From a virus, in the IMG/VR virus record IMGVR_UViG_3300027985_001637, positions 1 through 39,258 of that record: 39,258 bases of DNA. One strand, given 5' to 3'. Of the stretch, positions 7,325-16,145 are shown piece after piece. Position 1 is the stretch's first letter. The number at the start of each line of letters is the position of its first letter. The translations under genes were made by a program, and so were the position numbers. The notes beneath the pieces were generated by a model, which was not told the DNA's origin, searched no databases, and saw only the letters and a list, made by a program, of their open reading frames with translations.

Positions 7325-8341
7325 ATGCCTCTTGATAGTATGGATGATTTTCACTGGGAAACTTTGACTGAAGCTGTTAACAGACTTTATACAGCTCCGA
7401 AGTTTTTGAGGGATATGGTTTTTAAAGAGGGTCGTGTCAACTCTTCTGAAAACATCTCATTTGACGTAACCATCGGTGGTCGTCAGGTTTTGCCTGTTGT
7501 ATCAAACGTGTCTGCTGGAACTGTTATTGATAAGCTCGGTCGTGAAAAGGTGTATGTGAAAGCACCTCGTGTTCGCCCGAAGAAGTCTTTCGATGCTTTC
7601 GAGCTTTTGGCTGAAACTCCTGCTGGTAGGCATGTTTTTGCAAATGGTGGTGACATCAGCAGTGCCCGTAGGCAGAGAATCGGCGAAGAACTGCTTGACC
7701 AGAAAGAGAGTATCGAACGTACAAAAGAAGCCTGGTGTGCTGAAGCTCTTAAGGGTATTCTCAGTATTGAGCAGGAGGATATTGCTTTTTCTGTTGACTA
7801 TCGCGTGCCTACTGAGCATAAGATCACACCTGCAGTTTTGTGGGACTCTGAGAGTGAGGATATTCTCAAGGACCTTGAAACTATGGCTGATCTCATTATC
7901 GACAAAAACTTTACCCCTTCTTTTGCTATTATGGGTAAAGATGCCTGGTCTGCAATTCAGGGAAGTACCAAGACGATGAATGCCCTCGATAAAAGAAGAC
8001 TTGATCCTGGGGCCCTGAAGCTCGATGTGAACAGTCTGTATAAGGGTAATCTCAATGGTATTGATCTGTACCGTTACAATGCCATATATACTCCCTGGGG
8101 GTCCAGTACAACTCAGAAATTGATTCCGGACAATGCTTTTATTTTGTTCGCGAATGACGGTGATTTCAAGATTGAGTATGCTCCTGTCATGGACCTTGAA
8201 GCTGGCAATGTGCTCACAAAGTATTTTTCTAAGTCCTGGATTGAGAAAGACCCGTCGGTTCTCTGGATGATCGCAGAATCAAGGCCTCTGCCCCTTATCA
8301 AAACACCTGAAGCTTTTGTGTATGCCACTGTAACAGCTTAG
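7325..8341 (+). CDS. Major capsid protein (lambda gpE-like)
   Basis: A 338-residue shell subunit of the phage capsid E family (HK97 fold). Typical segments are the N-terminal LYTAPKFLRDMVFKEGRVNS, the VDVxxxGR-like ISFDVTIGGRQVLPVVS, KAPRVRPKKSFDA, the long helix RQRIGEELLDQKESIERTKE, GILSIEQEDIAFSVDY, and the C-terminal DPSVLWMIAESRPLPLIKTP. The length is close to lambda gpE (341). It lies directly behind the decoration gene. Codon use around here is richer in CTC, GGT and GAC than in the tail-tip genes, consistent with high expression. No N-terminal delta domain is seen, which fits a separate scaffold. Confidence 0.92.
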   Translation: MPLDSMDDFHWETLTEAVNRLYTAPKFLRDMVFKEGRVNSSENISFDVTIGGRQVLPVVSNVSAGTVIDKLGREKVYVKAPRVRPKKSFDAFELLAETPAGRHVFANGGDISSARRQRIGEELLDQKESIERTKEAWCAEALKGILSIEQEDIAFSVDYRVPTEHKITPAVLWDSESEDILKDLETMADLIIDKNFTPSFAIMGKDAWSAIQGSTKTMNALDKRRLDPGALKLDVNSLYKGNLNGIDLYRYNAIYTPWGSSTTQKLIPDNAFILFANDGDFKIEYAPVMDLEAGNVLTKYFSKSWIEKDPSVLWMIAESRPLPLIKTPEAFVYATVTA

Positions 8342-8374
8342 GCATAGGCTTCTTTTCAAAGTTTAGAGGTTGAT

Positions 8375-8767
8375 ATGTTTGCTTTTCCTGCAGATGTTAG
8401 AGCACTGGGTGGTTTACCAGCTATTGAAAAAATGGGTGATTCTGTTATCCAGCCTCATTTAGACTCTGCCGGGCGAGAGCTGACAGATTGGATAGGGCCC
8501 TACTCAACTATTTCTGCCTCGGCGATTCCGGATGTAAGAGAGGCTGAGTGCTGTTTGTGTATGTACTATCTACTGCCAAGTTGTAACACTTTCTTTACAG
8601 AGGGTGTAACGTCTATCAGAGCAGAAGTTGAGGACTTGAACTTTCAGTTTTACTCTCCGAGCCAACTTGCTTTAGTTCGAGCAAGCTGGCTCGAAAGAGC
8701 AAAGAGTGCAATAGCCCGTATAAATAGTAAAGAAAACCCAGAAGCTTTTAGGATGTATGCGATATGA
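8375..8767 (+). CDS. Putative head-tail connector protein
   Basis: A 130-residue protein I cannot assign by motif. It starts after a short gap behind the capsid gene with GAGG six bases before the ATG, and overlaps the next gene by four bases. It looks mostly helical, with a central Cys-Cys-Leu-Cys segment (ECCLCMYYLLPS) and an amphipathic C-terminus (LVRASWLERAKSAIARINSK). The position directly after the capsid gene is where adaptor and head-completion proteins (HK97 gp6 or lambda FII type) are encoded. The function is by position only. Confidence 0.55.
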   Translation: MFAFPADVRALGGLPAIEKMGDSVIQPHLDSAGRELTDWIGPYSTISASAIPDVREAECCLCMYYLLPSCNTFFTEGVTSIRAEVEDLNFQFYSPSQLALVRASWLERAKSAIARINSKENPEAFRMYAI

Positions 8768-9141
8768 CTTTTGATGAAGCTCTTGAAGAATATCTCCTGG
8801 CCAAGGTGCTTATAGCTTTTCCTGACATTTCTGAAAAAGAAGTTCGCATCAGACTTGTTGAGGCTGAGTTTGTGCCTACGACCAGCTCTCGAAGACTATC
8901 TGGGTGTAAAATGAGTATTGGGCGAGAAGAAGTAACAGCTCTTATCATTGTTGACATGCCCTCTTTTGGTAATAGAGAGAATCTCATTAAGCTTTTGCCT
9001 CTTGAACGAGTTACTTTTGGAGACGAAGCTAACACTTATAATGCTGAACAGTATTATAAGAAATGTCAACGAGCTGACTATGTTGAATTAACTAAGCATA
9101 AAGCAGTGGTTTATACTGTGAAATATGCACATGACATGTGA
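8764..9141 (+). CDS. Putative connector or tail-terminator protein
   Basis: A 125-residue mixed alpha/beta protein without a motif I recognise. The ATG overlaps the preceding stop (ATGA-type), so the two are translationally coupled. Residues 1-30 are an amphipathic helix rich in Glu and Leu. The middle has beta-like stretches (EVTALIIVDMP, RVTFGDEA) and the end is KAVVYTVKYAHDM. Size and place between capsid and tail tube fit head-closure or tail-terminator proteins. Naming one specifically would be guesswork. Confidence 0.5.
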   Translation: MTFDEALEEYLLAKVLIAFPDISEKEVRIRLVEAEFVPTTSSRRLSGCKMSIGREEVTALIIVDMPSFGNRENLIKLLPLERVTFGDEANTYNAEQYYKKCQRADYVELTKHKAVVYTVKYAHDM

Positions 9142-9148
9142 GGACATT

Positions 9149-9400
9149 ATGAAAGTTATTGTAAAGCCTGGCAATACAGTTATGTATAAAGGTGCTTTTT
9201 ATGCTCCTGGTGAGAGCCTTGAGCTTGCTGATCTGGATGCTGAGCGTCTTATTAAAACAGGCAGAGTTTTTAATCCTGAGGCTTCACAAACTGCAGACGA
9301 ACAGTCTGCTACTTCGGTAAAAGTGCCTTCGAAGGCTAAAGCATCAGTCCAGACTCAGAGCCCGACAAAAACTGAGTCCAGTGGTACTGAAAAGGAGTAA
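9149..9400 (+). CDS. Small phage protein, unknown function, in the connector region
   Basis: An 83-residue protein. I chose ATG 9149 because GAGG lies five bases upstream and it begins just after the previous stop; an in-frame ATG at 9125 would overlap that gene. The first 45 residues form a compact beta-rich unit (VKPGNTVMYKGAFYAPGESL, then DLDAERLIKTGRV). The rest is a Ser/Thr/Lys-rich disordered tail. Small proteins with this kind of N-terminal unit are common between capsid and tail genes of tailed phages, without an assigned role. The tail-tube gene follows three bases later. Confidence 0.6.
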   Translation: MKVIVKPGNTVMYKGAFYAPGESLELADLDAERLIKTGRVFNPEASQTADEQSATSVKVPSKAKASVQTQSPTKTESSGTEKE

Positions 9401-9403
9401 CGA

Positions 9404-10135
9404 ATGAATCCCAGTTCTGACAACCTTGTGATCGGCAAGGGGATCGCGGCATTCGGTGATCCCCTTATGGACTTCGGCGAAATCTCTGACTTTGCAGTTT
9501 CTGTGGCAATTGAGACCCTTCCTTTTTATTCGAACAGAGGAGGTCTGAAAAAGAAAGTCATTGACCCCAACATCAGTGTTGACCCGACATTCGGTTTCAC
9601 TGTTCACGAAATGTCCGTTGAAAACATTGGCATGTACACTCTCGGCGAGCGGACTCAGGTGAGCCAGATTGCTCAGTCCGATGGCTCTCTTGAGATAAGT
9701 CTCAAGAAAGGTGCTTGGTATGACCTGGGCTATAGAAATCTGACAACTGTAACCATTCCTTCCGGAACAGCAGGTGTAGATTTCATCATCTATGCGACTC
9801 TGGGAATGATTTTCATTCCGCATAGCTCAACTCTCACTGAAGGCACTGTTACTGTTACCTTCAGTGCCGAGGCTCTTACTTACGAGCGAGTCAAGCTGTA
9901 CAAACAGACTCAGCTTACAGGGCCTTTCATGTTTATGGCTGATCCGCCTATCGGTACGTCTATGCAGGGAGGCAAGCTCTATTGGCCCAAAGTGTCACTT
10001 AAGCCGAGCGGTGATTTCGGTCTTATCTCAGACGAGTACCTCACTTTCGCAATGGAAGGCTCTGTTCTGTCTGATGATGCGAACAACCCGGATACACCTT
10101 ACGGAACTTTTGACCTGCCCCAAATGACTGAATAA
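9404..10135 (+). CDS. Major tail tube protein (probable)
   Basis: A 243-residue, beta-rich protein directly before the tail assembly chaperones and the tape measure, the usual place of the tube subunit in long-tailed phages. Features include LVIGKGIAAFGDPLMDFGEI at the start, the SNRGGLKKKVIDPNISVDP segment, KKGAWYDLGYRNL and a final LISDEYLTFAMEGSVLSDD. The ATG is three bases after the previous stop, with AAGGAG upstream. Expression appears high from its codon choice. No sheath gene is present anywhere, so the tail should be non-contractile. Confidence 0.75.
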   Translation: MNPSSDNLVIGKGIAAFGDPLMDFGEISDFAVSVAIETLPFYSNRGGLKKKVIDPNISVDPTFGFTVHEMSVENIGMYTLGERTQVSQIAQSDGSLEISLKKGAWYDLGYRNLTTVTIPSGTAGVDFIIYATLGMIFIPHSSTLTEGTVTVTFSAEALTYERVKLYKQTQLTGPFMFMADPPIGTSMQGGKLYWPKVSLKPSGDFGLISDEYLTFAMEGSVLSDDANNPDTPYGTFDLPQMTE

Positions 10136-10149
10136 GGAGTAAACGAGGT

Positions 10150-10599
10150 ATGACAGTACGAACTGAAACAATCCAGGTTAGCTCTCTGGGGCACTCTGTT
10201 GTTGTACGAGAGGTGACCAATGGATTTGTGAAAAAAGTTCTTGAAATGATCAATCAGGGTGGTCCTGAGAAACGAAAAATGACTGTCATGGAATGGATCG
10301 AGGGCCACATGGCTGAGTTTTTGAGTGCTACCTGTGAGAATCTTTCTGTTGAAGAGTTCTGGAACCTCACAGGCTCAGAAACTGAGGCTCTTTTCGAAGC
10401 CATAAAAAAGGTTAACACTTTTTTTTTAAAAATCCTGGAACAGTTGAAAGTGATCGAGACAGTGACCACAGCTCTGAACTTGAGCCGGGCAAGCTTTATG
10501 CAAAGTTTTGTAAGCTCCTTGCCCGGCTTATCAGGTCCGGCCACACAGGCACTCTCGGATATGGATGGGAGTTCACACGTTTCGCCCTCAGTGAGTTAA
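10150..10599 (+). CDS. Tail assembly chaperone, short form (lambda gpG-like)
   Basis: A 149-residue protein between tail tube and tape measure, equivalent to lambda gpG. It should bind the tape measure during tail polymerisation. It is predominantly helical, with VREVTNGFVKKVLEMI and SVEEFWNLTGSETEALFEAI. Codons 92-94 lie on a slippery run (TTTTTTTAAAA) from which a -1 shift enters a second open frame. In the zero frame translation continues to TAA at 10597. AAGGAG lies well upstream of the ATG at 10150, and a GAGG lies closer. Identification is by position plus the frameshift design. Confidence 0.75.
   Translation: MTVRTETIQVSSLGHSVVVREVTNGFVKKVLEMINQGGPEKRKMTVMEWIEGHMAEFLSATCENLSVEEFWNLTGSETEALFEAIKKVNTFFLKILEQLKVIETVTTALNLSRASFMQSFVSSLPGLSGPATQALSDMDGSSHVSPSVS
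10425..10431 (+). promoter_or_regulatory. Programmed -1 frameshift slippery site (T TTA AAA)
   Basis: The heptamer T TTA AAA at 10425-10431 fits X-XXY-YYZ, with TTA and AAA as zero-frame codons. It is embedded in a longer T run that also offers T TTT TTA at 10422-10428. The -1 frame is closed upstream by TAA at 10413 but open from 10416 to the stop at 10860-10862, so the only way to translate it from a known start is by slippage here. Confidence 0.7.
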
Positions 10600-10862
10600 G
10601 AGCTACAGAAAAAGTACGTACGGAGTTACAGCTTAGAGAACTCGCATGTGCTGTTAGGGCTGGTGCTTGGATGCAGGATGATGCCTGGCGGAAGTTTATA
10701 CAACGGAAAATCGAGATACCTGATGAAAATGAAGACACGGCAAGTCCTGCATCCAAGAAAAAATCAGCTAAAGAGGGAAACACTATGGATAACTACCGAC
10801 AATTCTGTAAACTGGCACAACTTATGGGGTCTATGAATGCACAAAAAAGTCAAAAAGGCTAA
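10431..10862 (+). CDS. Tail assembly chaperone extension (T part of G-T), reached by -1 frameshift
   Basis: In the -1 frame relative to the short chaperone there are 143 sense codons from the slip site to TAA at 10860. The sequence reads like protein, with LARLIRSGHTGTLGYGWEF, then ELRATEKVRTELQLRELACA and DAWRKFIQRKIEIPDE. It lacks an upstream start with a proper site. Fused to the first 94 residues of the short form it gives a 237-residue G-T-like protein. In lambda both forms are needed in a fixed ratio for tape-measure loading. The next gene's ATG at 10837 overlaps its end. Confidence 0.7.
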   Translation, partial: NPGTVESDRDSDHSSELEPGKLYAKFCKLLARLIRSGHTGTLGYGWEFTRFALSELRATEKVRTELQLRELACAVRAGAWMQDDAWRKFIQRKIEIPDENEDTASPASKKKSAKEGNTMDNYRQFCKLAQLMGSMNAQKSQKG

Positions 10863-11238
10863 AAATAAAACAACGAATCTTGCTGTGACGAAAAGGCCTT
10901 TAGGAGGCTATAGGGCTATACCTACAACTGAGCTTATACTTCGGGAATACTTGTTTGTAAAAGCGATAGTTGAAATTACTCACGGCTTGTACGTCTATAA
11001 GACTGATAAGGGACCCATATTAGCCATTTGTGGTAACTCCGAAACTGTTTCTTTCTTCCGGGCCCACCGAGGCCAAAGCTTTATTAAGTTTCGTGTGTCA
11101 AGTGATCTACGAGTGTCTGCCCCTTCTGCAGATTTTATGGCTAAGGTTTCCGAAGCTCTCCTGGCCAGTAGTCCTGTTATGCCTGTAAAACACTGGTATG
11201 ATAGTATCATGAAAGCAGTCAGCTTGCTTTCCAAGTAA
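10837..11238 (+). CDS. Hypothetical protein between chaperone and tape measure
   Basis: A 133-residue protein with a basic start (MHKKVKKAKNKTTNL), a beta-rich core (YLFVKAIVEITHGLYVYK, then GPILAICGNSETVSFFRAH) and a helical C-terminus. It overlaps the end of the frameshift product by 26 bases. I recognise no family. In some phages a third small gene sits between the chaperones and the tape measure, so a tail-assembly role is possible. The reading frame is open, well filled and followed by a 118-base gap with stem-loops. Confidence 0.55.
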   Translation: MHKKVKKAKNKTTNLAVTKRPLGGYRAIPTTELILREYLFVKAIVEITHGLYVYKTDKGPILAICGNSETVSFFRAHRGQSFIKFRVSSDLRVSAPSADFMAKVSEALLASSPVMPVKHWYDSIMKAVSLLSK

Positions 11239-11252
11239 GTGTGGGTGCGTTA

Positions 11253-11314
11253 AAAATTAGGGGATAGGCTCGCTACCGAACACTGAAAAGCTCTGTTTCA
11301 GTTTCCCCTATTTT
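11253..11314 (+). terminator. Two-tier stem-loop before the tape-measure gene
   Basis: Inner stem ACTGAAA (11282-11288) / TTTCAGT (11296-11302) has a 7-base loop. An outer pairing AAAATTAGGGG (11253-11263) / CCCCTATTTT (11305-11314), with one bulge, encloses it. TATTTTATT follows. It could attenuate or partially terminate the late transcript, or modulate tape-measure translation. There is no other gene in the 118-base gap. Confidence 0.45.
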
Positions 11315-11356
11315 ATTCAGAGAGGCTCTAAGAGCAAGCCATTGTGTGTTGACACC

Positions 11357-14300
11357 ATGAGTAATGACCAACTGAGTATTATTGTAGCTCTCAAAGATGC
11401 CACAAAAGCAGGTGCTCGTACAGCTGTACAAAGCATTGATAGCATTAGGAAAAGTGCAGACACTGCAATTTCCAGTGCTCTTAATCTTAAGTCAGCTCTA
11501 ACAAGTATTGGTGCTGGCTTAGCTCTAAAAGACGTTATGGGCACCTTTATGGGCTTTAATGATCGCATGTTAGAAGTTCAAGCGATCACAAATGCCAGTG
11601 GTGACACAATGGAGCGAATGAGTGCTCTTGCTCAGAAAATGGGAGCAGACACTCGATTCTCAGCCTCTCAAAGTGCTGATGCCCTTAAATTTCTCAGTAT
11701 GGCTGGATTTGATGCTGAGAAAGCTATGTCAGCACTTCCCGGTGTACTTGATTTAGCTTCTGCTGGGAACCTGGAATTAGGGGAAGCCGCAGATATTGCT
11801 ACAAATGTTCTCGCAGGTCTCCAGTTACCTGTTGAACAATTAGGTCGGGTTAATGATAATTTGGCCTTAACTGCTTCCAGAGCAAATACAGACGTACGAG
11901 CACTTGGCGAAGCTTTTAAAATTGCGGCGCCGAGTGCAGCAAGTTCGGGTATGGCTCTGGAAGAAGTATCTGCTGTTCTTGGTGGTCTTGCTGATAATGG
12001 TATCAGAGGTGGTGAAGCTGGTAATGCAGTTAAACGTATGCTTATCATGCTTCAAAATCCCACTAAGAAAGCAAAAGATGCTCTTAAAGAGCTTGGTGTA
12101 ACAACTGTTGACACTGATGGTAAGTTTAGAGGCTTGATTCCAGTTCTTCAGGACTTGAAAAATGCCAACATGAATCTTACCCAAAGCTCTAAAATATTCG
12201 GGATGTATGCCGCAACTTCTGCAATCGCGGCATCCGGAGTGTCTGAAAAGATTGCAAATCTCTCCGAAGAGCTACTCGATGCTGATGGTACTACTAAAAG
12301 AATGGCCACGACCATGGAGAGTGGCTTAGGTGGTGCTCTTAGAGCTCTTTTGAGTGCTTGGGAAGGCTTGAGGCTAACTATTGGCCAGGGGTTTTCTGGA
12401 GCTGTTACTCAAACTATTAAAGCTTTAACTCTTGAGTTTAGGTCTTTAATAGAAATTGTTAAACAGCTAAATGCAGACGGCACTCTTAACACCTGGGCAT
12501 CGAAGATTGGAGAGGCTTTTCTCCAAACTGTTGAGTATATTAAAGCTTTTGCAAGTGGTATTTCAACAATTTTAACAGGCCTCTCGCCTCTTATAAGCTT
12601 ATTTATACAGTGGTCCCCTGAACTTTTAGCAATTGCAGTAGGCTTTAAAACTCTTAATATCGTAGTAGGCTTGACGTCAGCCAGTATGAGCTTGCTTAAT
12701 ATAGCAATGTCCTCAACTACTTGGGGCACTTATCTTAAGCATGTTATAGAGTCTACCAAGCACACAAATTTGTTCGCTGTGGCCACGGCTTCAGCCGGAA
12801 ATGCTCTTACAATTGCGACAGGTGCTGTAACTGCATTTTTTGCAGGCTGGCAGATAGGCAAAATTATTTCAGCTTCTGATTTATTTGGGCTCTTACCTTT
12901 AACAGTAGGTGAGTATGTCCAAATAGCTATTGGTAAAATAGACGGAATGTTTTCTGAGCTGTATATCAAAATGCTCGAAATCAGAAAAGCTTGGAATGAT
13001 GTTACAGGTGACTCAGAAGAGTCTGCTTCAATTGCTTTAGCTATTGAAGCAGAACGTCAGCATTTAACTGAAATTCAAAATACTATTAATAGTATTAAAG
13101 AAAAAGGTAGAGTAGCAAGCGAAGTTAATACAAATCAGGCCTCACAAGCAAGAGAAGTTATTAATGCAGAAACAACGGCACAAAATGAGAGAATTGCTGT
13201 AGTTGAGTCTGCTGAGCAACAACTCAATAACATTCTAAAGAAGAATGCAGACAAGTATCTTAAAAGCATAGAAGAAACTTCAGAGAAAGCTAAAAAAGCA
13301 TATGATGAACGTATAGAAGCAATAAACAAAGCTGAAGCCTCTGGGGCTAAATCAGTTGATGAAGCTCTTACAGAACGACTAAAGCTTGAAGAAGAGTATA
13401 ATGCAGAACGTTTAAAAGTTGCAGAACTTGGCTTAGAAGACGTTTTAGAGATTTATGGTAAAGACACTAAAGAGTATAAGCAAGCACTGAAAGCAAAAGA
13501 AAGTGCCGCAAACCAGTATGCCGCAACGGAGCAAAAAGTTCATGATCGTATAAAGAAAATGAATGATATTATAGCTGACTCAGAACAGTCTGCTCAGGAT
13601 AAGATTAATAGCATCCGGCGGAAAGGCATGTCTGACCTTGAGCTATATAAAGACAAACAAAAAGAGTACTACTCGACTTTAGCAATGGCTAATCAAATGA
13701 GCCGGTCAAATGCTGAGGGGTCTATAGCTTTGTATAATAAAGCTATGGAGCTTGCATCTGACTTAGCTGAAGAGGTTGTTGATGGCGAAAGAGTAATAGT
13801 CAGCCAGTCAAAAGCTGAGCAAGATGCTATAAATATGATAAAAACAGCTCAGGCTGGGCTGGCACAAGCGGCACGGGGCCAGAGAGATGTTATCGAGAGA
13901 TCATTTTCAGATATGACTTCTGGTGGTAAAACTGCAGAAAAGTCTGTCTCCGGTGCTACTGATGCTATGGAGAACTTGAGTAAGAAATCTGATATTGGTA
14001 GTGATCTTGAGAAGGCTTTATCCCCATTAAAAGAAACCTATAAGCTCGGTCTTGATACGAGCAAAGCTGTAAATAGCTTAGATAGCATAGGTAGAAAAGC
14101 CTATGAGACTCTAAGTGAAACTTATGAAGTTAAGCTTGATACTTCATCTGCTGAAGCCTCTATAGCAAAAGTTAAAAAAGAGCTGGCAGAGCTGGCTAAA
14201 CAATCAAGCTCAACACATACAGTTGAAATCAAAGGCAAAGCTTCACCTGTAGATGAATTTACAAAAACTATGGGTCGAGTAAGTACACTAATGGCTAACT

Positions 14301-16144
14301 TTAAGTCCTTAGTAAATGATCCGTCTAAACAGATAGTTACTATAGAAGCTGATACTTCTGGCCATCCGGAAAGTTTTACCAAAGCCACGGCAGGTATTAT
14401 TTCTGAATACGAGGACTTAAAAGCAACATTTGAGCGAAATGATATAAAGGGAAATATAACATTCGGTGACGAGCTTGTTAACTTTCAACAGTCAGCCAGC
14501 CTGCTGAAACAGACTTACTCTACTCTCTACTCAGATATGCAGGCTGGAATAGCAAAGTATGGTACTGATTTTGCAACGGTATCTTCAGCTATTACAGTAG
14601 ATACAGATACCATGATACAGGGCATAAAGAGTGGAGCAACTTCTGTAAGTAACGATTTTGCAACAATGGGACAAGGTGCTTCAGCCTTTAGTGAAGATAT
14701 TCGAGAGGCTCTGATTACGGGAAACACAGAAGTCTTTGACGAAATGACGACAAGCCTGCAGGAGTATGGTACTGATTTTATTGATACTATGCAGGCTCAG
14801 TCAGATGCCACTAAAGCTATGGCTGATGAGGTTATTGCCCAGGGTGAAGAAATGATGTCTGCTCTTACTGAGCAGATTCAATCTCTCAGTGAAGAGATTC
14901 TTAGTGTCTCTGAAGAAATTGACAATATTGGCTCATCTACCGATGATAAGTTAAAAGAAATTAGGCAGAACCAGCAGGATGATTATACAAACTGGCTGGA
15001 AGATAGAGAAGAAGCTTATGCCAAATATGCTGAAGCTCAGAGTGCTTTAGAAGCTGGTAATTTCGAGCTATCCAAACAGCTTTTTCTTGAAACACAGGAG
15101 CTCGCTTCAAGTTTAGCCACAACAATTGAGGATGAAAATGGTAAATCCCTGGTTAGTTTAGGCGAGTCGTCTACACTAGCATCTGAGCTAATTCAGAAAG
15201 CTGGAGACGGTGCAACTGAGGCTCTTACAGAGCATAAAAAGCTTTTAGTGGAACAACAAGAAGAAGCTCGCAATCAGCTTTCAGAAACTGAAGCTGTGGT
15301 CGATGGTCTTCAGAGTATGTCAGAAAGCATGAATGATTCCATGGAAGAAATGATGGATAGATTCACTAAGAACATGGAAAGCATGCTGACAACTATGGTT
15401 GACGAAATAAGCACTATGGCATCAGAGCTTAAAGAGCAAGTTGAAGAGCCCATGACACCTCAGATTGACACGAATCCGATAAGTCAGGCTTACCAAGAAC
15501 TTGCAGATACTCAAGCAAAGAACTATGTGCTTTTAAAAGAACAGTTTAAGACTTATAGTGGAGAAGTTAATTATCTTTCAAGCAAGCTACGAAAAGCTAC
15601 TTTTATTCAAATGCAAGAAGCTCAATCAGAGTATAAACGTTTGCAGAGTTTAGCTAATAAAAGCCTCTCTACTAATGTAAATTTCTATGGTACTGCAAGC
15701 CCGAAAAAGCCTCTTACAGAAACATTAAATGCTGTAAGTGCTAAGTTCGATGCTTTAATAGCAAAAGCTCAACAACAGATTAATCTCAACGTACAAATGA
15801 CTGGTACTGGGAGCCCTACGATGCCCCTTTCAGAGAAGTTGAGCTCAATGGCTAATGCTCTTGCTAACTTTGCTGATAATATTCCACAACCGACCATGGA
15901 TATACTTTTTAATAAAAACACTGCTCTTGCGGATATTCCTGAAGCTATAGGTGCTGAGCTATCAGCTATTACGAAGCTTGACACACTTAACCAAAATATT
16001 GACGTAACTGGAATGCAAAATCCCTTTGATAACATGAAGGACTGGGGACGTTTTGAGTTAGGCCAGCAGGAGTATATTGGTAGTAATAGTAGTATTTCTG
16101 ATCTTGAGACAACTCTACGGCGAGAACGTTTAACGAGAAATTAA
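11357..16144 (+). CDS. Tail tape measure protein
   Basis: A 1595-residue protein that sets tail length and passes through the tube. The N-terminal region (about 60-330) matches the phage minor tail/TP901 tape-measure domain: MEVQ-type LEVQAITNASGD, MGADTRFSASQSADALKFLS, AGNLELGEAADIATNVLAGL, RANTDVRALGEAFKIAAP, ADNGIRGGEAGNAVKRML. Hydrophobic stretches at about 400-520 may be membrane-active during ejection. Long coiled coils follow, with three related G-x-x-SP-x-x-PL/EF-x-E segments near residues 955, 1440 and 1478. The ATG at 11357 is preferred over a TTG at 11342, but no strong ribosome site precedes either. It is unusually long for a 39-kb genome. Confidence 0.93.
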   Translation: MSNDQLSIIVALKDATKAGARTAVQSIDSIRKSADTAISSALNLKSALTSIGAGLALKDVMGTFMGFNDRMLEVQAITNASGDTMERMSALAQKMGADTRFSASQSADALKFLSMAGFDAEKAMSALPGVLDLASAGNLELGEAADIATNVLAGLQLPVEQLGRVNDNLALTASRANTDVRALGEAFKIAAPSAASSGMALEEVSAVLGGLADNGIRGGEAGNAVKRMLIMLQNPTKKAKDALKELGVTTVDTDGKFRGLIPVLQDLKNANMNLTQSSKIFGMYAATSAIAASGVSEKIANLSEELLDADGTTKRMATTMESGLGGALRALLSAWEGLRLTIGQGFSGAVTQTIKALTLEFRSLIEIVKQLNADGTLNTWASKIGEAFLQTVEYIKAFASGISTILTGLSPLISLFIQWSPELLAIAVGFKTLNIVVGLTSASMSLLNIAMSSTTWGTYLKHVIESTKHTNLFAVATASAGNALTIATGAVTAFFAGWQIGKIISASDLFGLLPLTVGEYVQIAIGKIDGMFSELYIKMLEIRKAWNDVTGDSEESASIALAIEAERQHLTEIQNTINSIKEKGRVASEVNTNQASQAREVINAETTAQNERIAVVESAEQQLNNILKKNADKYLKSIEETSEKAKKAYDERIEAINKAEASGAKSVDEALTERLKLEEEYNAERLKVAELGLEDVLEIYGKDTKEYKQALKAKESAANQYAATEQKVHDRIKKMNDIIADSEQSAQDKINSIRRKGMSDLELYKDKQKEYYSTLAMANQMSRSNAEGSIALYNKAMELASDLAEEVVDGERVIVSQSKAEQDAINMIKTAQAGLAQAARGQRDVIERSFSDMTSGGKTAEKSVSGATDAMENLSKKSDIGSDLEKALSPLKETYKLGLDTSKAVNSLDSIGRKAYETLSETYEVKLDTSSAEASIAKVKKELAELAKQSSSTHTVEIKGKASPVDEFTKTMGRVSTLMANFKSLVNDPSKQIVTIEADTSGHPESFTKATAGIISEYEDLKATFERNDIKGNITFGDELVNFQQSASLLKQTYSTLYSDMQAGIAKYGTDFATVSSAITVDTDTMIQGIKSGATSVSNDFATMGQGASAFSEDIREALITGNTEVFDEMTTSLQEYGTDFIDTMQAQSDATKAMADEVIAQGEEMMSALTEQIQSLSEEILSVSEEIDNIGSSTDDKLKEIRQNQQDDYTNWLEDREEAYAKYAEAQSALEAGNFELSKQLFLETQELASSLATTIEDENGKSLVSLGESSTLASELIQKAGDGATEALTEHKKLLVEQQEEARNQLSETEAVVDGLQSMSESMNDSMEEMMDRFTKNMESMLTTMVDEISTMASELKEQVEEPMTPQIDTNPISQAYQELADTQAKNYVLLKEQFKTYSGEVNYLSSKLRKATFIQMQEAQSEYKRLQSLANKSLSTNVNFYGTASPKKPLTETLNAVSAKFDALIAKAQQQINLNVQMTGTGSPTMPLSEKLSSMANALANFADNIPQPTMDILFNKNTALADIPEAIGAELSAITKLDTLNQNIDVTGMQNPFDNMKDWGRFELGQQEYIGSNSSISDLETTLRRERLTRN

Positions 16145-16145
16145 C

